Source: Nanohaloarchaea archaeon B1-Br10_U2g29
Lineage (GTDB): Archaea > Nanohalarchaeota > Nanosalinia > Nanosalinales > Nanosalinaceae
Direction: 5' to 3'
Length of the DNA stretch: 35,746 nucleotides
NCBI GenBank assembly: GCA_001564145.1
Contig: LKMQ01000002.1
Location: 1 to 35,746 of the forward strand
Shown here one piece after another: positions 17,670 to 26,393 of the stretch. The notes below the pieces were generated by a model. The model did no database searches and had not been told where the DNA came from. It saw nothing but the letters and a program-made list of their open reading frames with translations. Position 1 is the stretch's first letter, and each line of letters opens with the position of its first letter. The position numbers were made by a program, and so were the translations under genes.

Positions 17670-18686
17670 ATGAGCTGGGAAAGAACAATTGACGATGCGT
17701 TGGATGACGCAGATTATATTTTGGAAGCAGTCAGAGATGTAAGAGATCCTGAGGTAAAGGCCTCGGAATATGATTTTCTTGATGACTTAGAAAAAGTTCA
17801 TCCAGCTCCTGCTAAAAAAGGAAATGACGGACTTGCAAACTTTGTAGCTAATCTGGCTATATATAAGGAAAACTACGAAGATGAGAGTGTTGAGATCGAT
17901 CAAGAGCTCATTAAAGAAGCTGATAGGAGGATTGGAGAAGCTGATGGTCTTAAGAATCCGGCTCGAAGGAAAAGGATAAACAATATAGTTCAAGAGTCTG
18001 ATTCCAGAGGTGGAAACAAGGAATCAATGCAGTATAATATTGAGGAAAGAAATCTGCCTGATGGCCACATAAGGCTCATAGAACAAGCATCTGCGATCTA
18101 TAAAGCAGCAGGAAAAGAAGATGAAGGTAGAGAAAAGATTCAAAATATACTTAAAGATACGGATTTGTCATTAAATGATACTAACTGGGATATTAGTAAT
18201 TCCGGTCCTGAAAATCTTGAAAAGCTAAAAGGAGGTGAAACAATTATGACAAGTATTGAAGAAATGGCAGGAGATATTGAAGAATCTGTAGACGAAATTT
18301 ATGCAGCTGTAGAGGCTCTACCAGGAGAAGAAACGTACGATGAACTCAGATCTGATCTAGATGAGCTAAAAGACAGAGCAGAAGCTGCTAAAGATGACTA
18401 CTTTGAAGTCAGGAGTGAATTAACCGAAGCTCATGATGAGATAGAAACAATCTATGATTCATTGGAATCTGCTCATGAAAGAGTGGAAGAAGCAAGTGAA
18501 TATGTTGATCGTGCAGCAACTGCAACTGGTCACGCTTTGGATGATGCAGTTTCGGAGATGGAATCTGCTTTAGAAGAAGGTGTTGATCAGGTTGATGAAG
18601 CACAAGGATATATGCAGGAGATTTTGGATGACGATATTCCAGACATGCCTGATAGGCCTGACAGAGTAGAAGAACAATTAAGTTAA
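17670..18686 (+). CDS. Acidic coiled-coil protein, possible internal start at 18246
   Basis: 338-aa ORF 19 nt after the previous gene; highly helical, D/E-rich C-terminal half. Confidence 0.6.
   Translation: MSWERTIDDALDDADYILEAVRDVRDPEVKASEYDFLDDLEKVHPAPAKKGNDGLANFVANLAIYKENYEDESVEIDQELIKEADRRIGEADGLKNPARRKRINNIVQESDSRGGNKESMQYNIEERNLPDGHIRLIEQASAIYKAAGKEDEGREKIQNILKDTDLSLNDTNWDISNSGPENLEKLKGGETIMTSIEEMAGDIEESVDEIYAAVEALPGEETYDELRSDLDELKDRAEAAKDDYFEVRSELTEAHDEIETIYDSLESAHERVEEASEYVDRAATATGHALDDAVSEMESALEEGVDQVDEAQGYMQEILDDDIPDMPDRPDRVEEQLS
18246..18686 (+). CDS. Candidate internal in-frame coding start giving a 146-aa coiled-coil protein
   Basis: ggaggtg at 18231-18237, 8 nt before ATG 18246, same frame as 17670..18686; product starts MTSIEEMAGDIEESVDEIY. 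Confidence 0.4.
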   Translation: MTSIEEMAGDIEESVDEIYAAVEALPGEETYDELRSDLDELKDRAEAAKDDYFEVRSELTEAHDEIETIYDSLESAHERVEEASEYVDRAATATGHALDDAVSEMESALEEGVDQVDEAQGYMQEILDDDIPDMPDRPDRVEEQLS

Positions 18687-18750
18687 ATATTCCTCATTTT
18701 TTCTTTCTTTCAGAAAAATTAATTGCTTTGATAGAAAATTTATCACAAGG

Positions 18751-18757
18751 TTTATAA
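18751..18757 (+). promoter_or_regulatory. Putative TATA box (tttataa) upstream of 18781 CDS
   Basis: tttataa about 24-30 nt before the ATG, spacing consistent with a leaderless transcript. Confidence 0.4.
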
Positions 18758-18780
18758 CTGTTATCAACAAGTAGTAACAT

Positions 18781-19452
18781 ATGAGATTGGAAAAGCTCAC
18801 ATTCGATAGGGGAGTCGGCCAAGCCAAAGATGAATCTTGGATTTCAGTATCCGAAGCCGATCAAGGATATGAGCTGGCAGTTAGAACCAATTTACTGGGA
18901 GAAGAACGTTATACAGAGTGGAATAATATTGAAATCCCAGAATCACAATACAATGAAGAAGATTCAGTGAATACGGTAAAAGATTATTCATCAGCAGATG
19001 GTTCTAGAATATTAAATCCTGGTACTTCTAGAGAAAACCAATCTCAGTTTTCATTAACAGAAGATGTTTATGAAGGACTACTTGGAGAAATTCAAGATGC
19101 TACAGTTTACGATAGGGTAAGAGGACATATTGACGAAGAGACTGTAGACTTTTATGATTTTGTTGAGTGGTTCCAAGATGAACCTAACTCGGAAATCAAA
19201 ACTATGATAGAATTAGGGCCTGAAGCTACTTTTAGATTAGAGAACTCTGGGATCAAGACGTCACTAGATAATTATTTAGAGAGACATGTTTTAGATGGAG
19301 CAGAGTTGCAGAGAGGTATAAACGGTCCAAAAATCGGAGAAATACCTGATAATAGAAATGAGAGTATTTTAAGACAGACAGGCCTTCAAGCTGAGAATGG
19401 AATTCTTACTAAAAACCCTGAAGAAGTTAGAAGGGTGGTGAATGAGAAATGA
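18781..19452 (+). CDS. Hypothetical protein (223 aa)
   Basis: Open frame with a promoter-like element upstream; 4-nt overlap with the next gene. Confidence 0.6.
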   Translation: MRLEKLTFDRGVGQAKDESWISVSEADQGYELAVRTNLLGEERYTEWNNIEIPESQYNEEDSVNTVKDYSSADGSRILNPGTSRENQSQFSLTEDVYEGLLGEIQDATVYDRVRGHIDEETVDFYDFVEWFQDEPNSEIKTMIELGPEATFRLENSGIKTSLDNYLERHVLDGAELQRGINGPKIGEIPDNRNESILRQTGLQAENGILTKNPEEVRRVVNEK

Positions 19453-20051
19453 CTGATACTATAGAAGATTACTGCGATGATATAGAATCGAGAACTGATG
19501 AAATTCTAAATGATGCGGAGTCTTATTCTGATGAAGTTGTGAGTCAAGCTAGAGAGTTCAGAGATGCTGCTTTTGAAATTAGAAACAATGCTGAAGCGGT
19601 AAATGAAAAGTATTCAAAGCTTCGAGATAAATACGATGAAGGCAATGATGAAATAGAACAATGTTATGAGGCCTTAGAAAGAATGATGACTATAGAGGAG
19701 CAGCACGAGAAAACTCGGAGCACTACTCGTAGATCGGTATTAGCAGGTGCTGCTGCTGTATTGTTAGGCGGTGCTGCTGGAACAAAATATTTAGCAGGAA
19801 GGTTAGAAGGAGAATCAGGCCTACAGGAACGTCAATGGTATTCCTTCGGTGAGATTGAAGATTGTTTAAGCAGTTCTCAAGAAGAGACATTGGAAGAGAA
19901 CATTGACTCTCCTCTTGATGAGACTAGTTATAGATTTGAGAGAAGCGGTGATAGCCGTTCAGAAGGATGGGATATTTACTTAGCTGACAGTCATGGACGG
20001 GAAGAGTTTGCAAAACTTGAAGGACAAGATATCTACTGCGATGTGAATTAA
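19449..20051 (+). CDS. Coiled-coil protein with central RR-preceded TM helix (Tat-signal-like) and C-terminal domain
   Basis: STTRRSVLAGAAAVLLGGAAGTKYLAG at about residues 90-115, coiled coil before it. Confidence 0.6.
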   Translation: MTDTIEDYCDDIESRTDEILNDAESYSDEVVSQAREFRDAAFEIRNNAEAVNEKYSKLRDKYDEGNDEIEQCYEALERMMTIEEQHEKTRSTTRRSVLAGAAAVLLGGAAGTKYLAGRLEGESGLQERQWYSFGEIEDCLSSSQEETLEENIDSPLDETSYRFERSGDSRSEGWDIYLADSHGREEFAKLEGQDIYCDVN

Positions 20052-20053
20052 AA

Positions 20054-23000
20054 ATGAAAAAAACAATACTAATACTACTAACGGTACTTTTTGCAACAAC
20101 GGCAACAGCACAATTTTTCCAAGTTGATGAGGTCCAACTAGAGATTCCGGAAGAGGCAGAAGTAGATGAAGGAGCAGATTTCACAGTAGAAGCTGAAGGA
20201 TCAGGCCTGACAGAAATAAGATTATACTATGATGAGAGTGGCGACGGATTCTTCAACTTGTATGAGATTTACGACGATTGTTCCGGCAGCCAGTGTACTG
20301 TAAATGATAATTTTGATTATGGGCAAACTGGCGATGTAGATGTACAAGCAGAGGCCTATGCTAGCGATATAAATGATGAGTCTGATATTCATAATGTTGT
20401 ATTTAGTGAACAAGATAGTACCAATTTTGTAATTTTAGATGTATCTATTTCTGAAGAAGAAATTCAAGAAAGTGAATCGGTTACTTTTGATGCAGAGGTT
20501 CAGAATCAAGGATCTAGTTATGAATTCGCAGAAGTTGAGTTCTTTGCTGGATCTAATTCGGTTCACAGTCGGTGGACTGGAATAAGTGGAGGAGACACAG
20601 CTACTGTATCTGTTGATAAAGAATATTCAGAGCTTCGAGATGAAGTAGGCCTTAATATCGGTGAAGAATATGAGGTCTCTGCAGTTGAGAATGTGGACGG
20701 TGATGACATGAGTTCAGGCCAAACATTAACATTATTAGACGCTGACCAACCTGCGTTTTTTGATGTGGAAATCGATGAGTTTTCTTCAGTGACTGAAGGT
20801 GATACTTTTGAGGTAGATTATATTGTTACTAATACTGGTGATGTTGAAGATACTCAGAATATTGAGCTGTATGCTAGGGGTGATAGACAGGATAGAGATT
20901 TCAACGTTAATTTGGATGGTGAAGATTCTCAGTCTGGTACTTTGGAATGGGATACTGTAGAGGGTGATGCTGGGCTTAGGACATTCTACGTTAGTTCTGA
21001 TGATGATGAAGTATCTGATGTAGTAAATATTGGAGAAAGAGAAGATGATGAACCGGCATTTTTTGATGTTGAGATAGATGATTTTTCTTCAGTGACGGAA
21101 GGCGAAACACTCGAAGTTGACTACATTGTTACTAATACCGGAGGACAGTCTGATTCTCAGAACATTGAACTGTCTGCTAGAGGGGAGAGAAGAGATAGGG
21201 ATTTCAATGTGGACCTAGATACTGATGAATCGAGTTCAGGTACTTTGGAGTGGGATACTCAAGAAGGAGATGCAGGGTTTAGAACGGTTTATGTTAGTTC
21301 TGATGATGATGAAGCATCTGATGTGGTAAATATTAACGAAAAAGATGATCCTGAAACAGGATTTGAGGTAAGATCGGTTTCTGCATCAAGATATAACGTC
21401 TATCCGGGCCAATCAACTGAATTAAGAGCAGAGGTCAGAAATACAGGCAGTAGAGGAGAATCCGTAGGTGTTAGATGGTACGCTGACGGAAACAGATTAA
21501 CAGAAAGAAACCGCTTTATTCCAGGAGATTCTGATAGACAGGTAAGCAGGGAAAGAAGTTACAGCCAATTAGAAACTGCAGGCCTTGAACCTGGTAACTG
21601 TTATGATTTAGATGCTGAAGTATTCTTCGACAGCAATTTCGAAGATTCAGGGACTGCGCCTCAGCAATTATGTTTGCGGGAGAGAGCTGATGATCCTGCG
21701 TTTTTTGATGTGGAAATCGATTCTTTCTCTTCAGTAACGGAAGGTGATACTTTCGAGGTAGATTACACGGTCACTAACATCGGAGATGAATCTGATTCTC
21801 AGAACATTGAACTGACTGCTAGAGGAGAGAGAAGAGATAGAGATTTCAATGTTGATCTTGAAGGCGGAGAGTCAGCTTCTGGCACTTTGGAGTGGGATAC
21901 TGAGGTTGGTGACGCCGGATTTAGGACATTTTACATTAACTCCGACGATGATGAGGTATCTGACGTAGTCGAAATATTTGAGAAAGAAGATCCTGTTACA
22001 GATCCTGATCTAAGTTTGAATTCTATAACTGCCTCAAGCTATAGTATTGGGCAGGGGCAGTCCACTATTCTTAGATCTAATACTATTAATGAGGGTGACA
22101 GGCCTGCATCTTTCAGTATTAGATGGAGAGCTGGAGGAGTTGAACTTGGTAGGAGATTTAGCAGTGCTGATGGTAACTCTGATAAGGATTTGTCTCTTCA
22201 GAGAACCTTCAGCCAGTTAACCGGTAGAGGGCTGTCAGCAGGGAACTGTTATGCTCTTGAAGGCCAGTTATACTCTAATTCTGAGTTGGTTGGAGTTAAA
22301 GAGGCACCACAGCAGCTGTGTTTAGAAGGAGAAGATGACAATGATGATCCGATTGATGATCCTGCGTTTTATGATTTCAACGTAGTTGTGCTAAACGAAA
22401 GAGGTACGCCTCTTGAAGGCGCCGAAGTAAATGTTGGGAGTAATTCGGCTGTTACAGGTGAAAGTGGAATCGCTTCTTTCGAAGGAATTGAAGAAGGGGT
22501 GTATGATGTTGTTTCTTCCAGAACAGGTTATAGGACTGAAGTTAGAAATGATGTGAATATTGATAGGGATAGAACTATCTCCATGACTTTATCTGAGATA
22601 GATGGTCCTGAAGCAGACTTTACCTGGAGTCCTGATAGGCCTGAAACTGGTGAAGAAGTAGTTTTTGATGGTAGTCTTTCCAGCGGAGATATTGAAAGCT
22701 ATAGCTGGGACTTTGACGATGGAAATACTGGCAGCGGGGAAAATGTTGTTCATACTTTTGATTCCCCTGGTTTTTACAGGGTTAATCTTGAGGTAGAAGA
22801 TGAGGACGGCAGAACTGATGATAGGACGAGAGTAGTTCAGGTTAGAGCAGCTGATGAAGATCCGGAGTTCTATGATTTAGATGTTGAAGTAGTCGATTCA
22901 GAGTCAGGTAACAGTATAGAGAACGCCAGAGTCTCGGCAGATGGTAGAACTAGAACAACAGATAGTAATGGTAGAACAAGCTTCAACTTAGAGGAATCAG

Positions 23001-24295
23001 TGTACGATGTATTCATCTCAGCAGACGGATACCGTTCCAAAAACAGATTCATAACACTGGATAGAGACCGCGATATCACGTTTGAGCTTGATAGAACTGA
23101 TGATAGGCCTGATCCGGGGACTGGTGTGAGAATTAATGATGTGAGAATGCCTTCATCGGTATGTAGAGGAGAAGATGTAACAGCCAGAGTGGATCTGGAG
23201 AATACTGAGAGAAACGATAGGGCGTTTACACTTTCAAGTTCTGGTCTGTCAAATGAAATTGATAGAACTTATGTGCTAGAAGGCGGAGAAAGCTTCACTC
23301 GAACTGTGGAGTTTGTCAGTGTTGAAGGCAGCGGAAATGAAAAGGTTAGCTTTACAACTGGAGATGATTCGATAGAGAAGACTGTGCAGGTCAGAAGTTG
23401 TCCGGAGCAAGAAGAACCTGATATATCTGTCAGCGCCAGACCTACACAGGTAAGAATCGGTGACTCGGTCAGAGTATCAGGATACGTCGACGATGTTAGA
23501 AGAGGTACTCAAGTCGACATAACAACGAGTAACAGATTCAGGAGCCTGGGTTCAACTACAACTAGGCCTGATGGTTATTATCAGGTTTATGTGAATCCTA
23601 CTCAGATTGGTGAGCAGACTATTACTGCTGAAGCAGCAGGTAGAGAAGCAAGTACCAGGATTGAGGTGCTTCCAACTGTATCAGTAGTAAGTGCTTCTTC
23701 AAGTCCTGATAGAGTCTTTGAAGGAGAGTCTTACGAGGTATGTGGAGAGATTGAGTCTCAAAGTTCCGGGCCTTTAGTGGTTTTGAAGCAGGATGGAGAA
23801 ACGGTTGACTCTAATTATGGTCGTGGAGAAGTATGTTTCGAGAGACGCAGCAGTCCTGGAAACTATGATTATGAGGTTGAGGCCTGGGCTCGAGGACAGT
23901 CTTCAAGCCAGAGTACTTCGGTTGAAGTACTGGAGATGGATTCAGAGGTTAGGAACTTCCCTGATCAGATTACTTCGGTCAGATCTGGTTCAGGAATGAT
24001 CCGGGTTGATCTGTACAACAATCAGAGAGAGTTCAGAGAGTATCAGCTTGAGCTAGATGGTATTCCACGTGACTGGATCTCACAGTCTAGGAAGGAAGTT
24101 ATGCTGGATACTGGGGAGAGAAGCACTCAGTACTTCTACATTACACCGAAGGAGGAGGGTACTTTCCATCCGACTCTGACAGTTAGATCTGGTGGAGAAG
24201 TTGTTTACAGTGAAGAGATTAGGGTTAGGTCTGGAGGTACTGATAGGGAGCCTTCTAGGTGGGATCGTTTTATTATGTGGCTCCGTTACCGATAG
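20054..24295 (+). CDS. Large modular secreted surface protein (CARDB-like, PKD and carboxypeptidase-regulatory-like domains)
   Basis: Signal peptide MKKTILILLTVLFATTATAQ; three 94-aa repeats; PKD-like DFTWSPDRPETGEEVVFDGSLSSG...YSWDFDDG; two LEGAEVNV...VYDVVSSRTGYR-type modules. Confidence 0.85.
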   Translation: MKKTILILLTVLFATTATAQFFQVDEVQLEIPEEAEVDEGADFTVEAEGSGLTEIRLYYDESGDGFFNLYEIYDDCSGSQCTVNDNFDYGQTGDVDVQAEAYASDINDESDIHNVVFSEQDSTNFVILDVSISEEEIQESESVTFDAEVQNQGSSYEFAEVEFFAGSNSVHSRWTGISGGDTATVSVDKEYSELRDEVGLNIGEEYEVSAVENVDGDDMSSGQTLTLLDADQPAFFDVEIDEFSSVTEGDTFEVDYIVTNTGDVEDTQNIELYARGDRQDRDFNVNLDGEDSQSGTLEWDTVEGDAGLRTFYVSSDDDEVSDVVNIGEREDDEPAFFDVEIDDFSSVTEGETLEVDYIVTNTGGQSDSQNIELSARGERRDRDFNVDLDTDESSSGTLEWDTQEGDAGFRTVYVSSDDDEASDVVNINEKDDPETGFEVRSVSASRYNVYPGQSTELRAEVRNTGSRGESVGVRWYADGNRLTERNRFIPGDSDRQVSRERSYSQLETAGLEPGNCYDLDAEVFFDSNFEDSGTAPQQLCLRERADDPAFFDVEIDSFSSVTEGDTFEVDYTVTNIGDESDSQNIELTARGERRDRDFNVDLEGGESASGTLEWDTEVGDAGFRTFYINSDDDEVSDVVEIFEKEDPVTDPDLSLNSITASSYSIGQGQSTILRSNTINEGDRPASFSIRWRAGGVELGRRFSSADGNSDKDLSLQRTFSQLTGRGLSAGNCYALEGQLYSNSELVGVKEAPQQLCLEGEDDNDDPIDDPAFYDFNVVVLNERGTPLEGAEVNVGSNSAVTGESGIASFEGIEEGVYDVVSSRTGYRTEVRNDVNIDRDRTISMTLSEIDGPEADFTWSPDRPETGEEVVFDGSLSSGDIESYSWDFDDGNTGSGENVVHTFDSPGFYRVNLEVEDEDGRTDDRTRVVQVRAADEDPEFYDLDVEVVDSESGNSIENARVSADGRTRTTDSNGRTSFNLEESVYDVFISADGYRSKNRFITLDRDRDITFELDRTDDRPDPGTGVRINDVRMPSSVCRGEDVTARVDLENTERNDRAFTLSSSGLSNEIDRTYVLEGGESFTRTVEFVSVEGSGNEKVSFTTGDDSIEKTVQVRSCPEQEEPDISVSARPTQVRIGDSVRVSGYVDDVRRGTQVDITTSNRFRSLGSTTTRPDGYYQVYVNPTQIGEQTITAEAAGREASTRIEVLPTVSVVSASSSPDRVFEGESYEVCGEIESQSSGPLVVLKQDGETVDSNYGRGEVCFERRSSPGNYDYEVEAWARGQSSSQSTSVEVLEMDSEVRNFPDQITSVRSGSGMIRVDLYNNQREFREYQLELDGIPRDWISQSRKEVMLDTGERSTQYFYITPKEEGTFHPTLTVRSGGEVVYSEEIRVRSGGTDREPSRWDRFIMWLRYR
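20750..21031 (+). repeat. 94-aa CARDB-like repeat, copy 1
   Basis: PAFFDVEIDEFSSVTEGDTFEVDYIVTNTGDVEDTQNIEL...SDDDEVSDVVNI; 282 nt. Confidence 0.85.
21053..21334 (+). repeat. 94-aa CARDB-like repeat, copy 2
   Basis: PAFFDVEIDDFSSVTEGETLEVDYIVTNTGGQSDSQNIEL...SDDDEASDVVNI; 282 nt. Confidence 0.85.
21695..21976 (+). repeat. 94-aa CARDB-like repeat, copy 3
   Basis: PAFFDVEIDSFSSVTEGDTFEVDYTVTNIGDESDSQNIEL...SDDDEVSDVVEI; 282 nt. Confidence 0.85.
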
Positions 24296-24379
24296 GTGTT
24301 TTACTTGCCGGTAACTAAAACTACCCTTCCTTTATTTAAAATTTTCTTACTGTAATCATTATTAGGTGACACACAAATA

Positions 24380-26104
24380 ATGCAGTATTTCAAATTAACA
24401 GTACTACTAACAACAACATTAATGCTTTTAGGCCTTGCAACCGCAAGCCAAGCAGAATTAACAATTTTTCCGGAAGAATCAAGCACGGAAATTAACTCTT
24501 TCACATCCTACGAGGTCGAAGTCGAAAACATTGGACCTGTAGATGATGTATATGAAATGCAACACAACTATCCTGGAGAGATTTCAATCGCACCAAGAAG
24601 GATTGAACTTGAATCAGGGCAATCAAAAACTGTAAACGTATGGTTTAACCCGCGTGTCACCCGTGATGCGGGAACATACAGTTTTCAGATAGATGCTAAA
24701 TCAAGAGCAGATGGCCAAACATACTCTACAAACGGCCGAGTAAATGTAATTAAAGATCATCAAGTTGCTTTATCTGCGCCACAGTCAGCAGTAGTCTGCA
24801 GAGATGAAAACGCAAGATACGAGATCGAAGTAACCAATGATGGAATTCAGCAAGAAGAGTTCGCATTAACAACAGAATTTGGAGAACTTGATAGAGAAAG
24901 AGTCAATCTAGATCAAGGAGAGTCAACGACAGTTATTCTAACTGCTTCAAGCAGCGAAGTAACTGAAGAAAGCTTCAATGTCAGAGCATCTTCAACAACA
25001 AGTTATGCAACAGAAACAATAAACATGCAGTTCGAAGCAGAAAACTGCTTTGAATCAGAAGTATCAGTAACACCGGAAACACAAGAAACAGCAGCATTCA
25101 CAGAATCTGAGTTCGATGTAACAGTCAGGAATCTAGGAACAAGGCCTGACGAATTCAGTTTAAGCAGTCAGAGAGGCGAACTATCAACCACAGTACTAAG
25201 CGTTCAACCAAGAACAACAGCAGTATCAACACTAAGATACACACCTACAGAACTAGGAGAACAAGAACTAACTGTAGAAGCCTCAGGAACTTCAAACGCT
25301 GAAAGAACAGTCACAGTTGACGCATACAACGGAATGAGCTCAAACATAGAGTTTGATAGTTCAAGAACAGTATGTAGAGACGAATCAACAACATATACAG
25401 TAACAGTTGAGAACGATGGAGAAGCGGAAGAAACGTTCCAGCTTTCAAGCAACATTGGAGAAGTCCTTGAAGAAGAAGTAACTCTTGAATCAGGAGAATC
25501 AGTTGAGACAGGCCTAGATGTAAACGCAAGTGAAATAGGAGACGGAGAACATGAAGTAGTATTCAGTTCAGAGGCCTCAACATTTGAAGACCCAGTGAAC
25601 AGCGATGAAACAACGTTTACAGTTGAAAACTGTTGGGATGTAGAGATGAATATTGTTCCTGAGATCGCTTCAGCAGGAGAAAACATGTCTACCATCTACG
25701 AAGTGAAGTTATCTAACCCGGGAACAAGAGAGAATACTTACAGACTGACACACCAGGGTCCTGAGTGGATTTCCATAAGGCCTGAAACTGTGACAGTAGC
25801 AGCTGGACAGACAGAGTCAGTTTACATGTATGCAGGAGTTCCTTTCGAAAAGAAAGGACAGGTTGAGATCACTGCAGTAGCAGAAGGAAATGAAGTCAGA
25901 ACTTCACAAACAGTAGACCTAGTAATCGATGAAGATGTAGAAGAAGCAATTCGAAGCAGAAGAGGAGACTTCATAGGAAGATTCTCAAGCTCAGCATCAA
26001 ACCTCTACCAGTCAGCAGTTGAAGCAGACAACGTAAGCAGAGGAATAGCAGCAATCATCGCAGGCCTAGTAATCACAGCAGTCATTCTCGTAAGAGAATG
26101 GTAA
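24380..26104 (+). CDS. Secreted surface protein with NEW3/COG1361-like beta domains and C-terminal TM anchor
   Basis: Signal-like MQYFKLTVLLTTTLMLLGLATASQA; repeated VEVENIGPVDD / VTVRNLGTRPDEFSL / VKLSNPGTRENTYRL modules; C-terminal IAAIIAGLVITAVILVREW. Confidence 0.8.
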   Translation: MQYFKLTVLLTTTLMLLGLATASQAELTIFPEESSTEINSFTSYEVEVENIGPVDDVYEMQHNYPGEISIAPRRIELESGQSKTVNVWFNPRVTRDAGTYSFQIDAKSRADGQTYSTNGRVNVIKDHQVALSAPQSAVVCRDENARYEIEVTNDGIQQEEFALTTEFGELDRERVNLDQGESTTVILTASSSEVTEESFNVRASSTTSYATETINMQFEAENCFESEVSVTPETQETAAFTESEFDVTVRNLGTRPDEFSLSSQRGELSTTVLSVQPRTTAVSTLRYTPTELGEQELTVEASGTSNAERTVTVDAYNGMSSNIEFDSSRTVCRDESTTYTVTVENDGEAEETFQLSSNIGEVLEEEVTLESGESVETGLDVNASEIGDGEHEVVFSSEASTFEDPVNSDETTFTVENCWDVEMNIVPEIASAGENMSTIYEVKLSNPGTRENTYRLTHQGPEWISIRPETVTVAAGQTESVYMYAGVPFEKKGQVEITAVAEGNEVRTSQTVDLVIDEDVEEAIRSRRGDFIGRFSSSASNLYQSAVEADNVSRGIAAIIAGLVITAVILVREW

Positions 26105-26393
26105 TGCTTATTTTTCCTTCTTAATTTTCACTTTATTTCTATCACTGACCGCAATTTATAATGTATAGAATATTGTGTTAAGAGACCGTACTAATCAAAT
26201 AACTACAATGTTAAGAACAGACAAATATTTCAATATGGAAATGTTAGTTTTTGTGTCTCGAATTATCGGATATTATATGAGTCATCAAAAATAGAGCAGA
26301 AAGAAAAACACATTACTCTTTATATATACAGTTCAAATATTGAGTCTAGTATATTAGGACCTCAAAAGGCAGTAATTATTCCTTAAAAATATT

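Noticed and set aside
20750-21976. 282-nt repeats considered as a mobile or CRISPR-like array
   Set aside because: They are in-frame protein domain repeats with divergent codons and variable linkers.
25204-25695. Minus-strand 163-aa ORF antisense to the surface protein gene
   Set aside because: Ser/Val/Thr-rich mirror of the 24380..26104 codon pattern; no signal peptide or motif.
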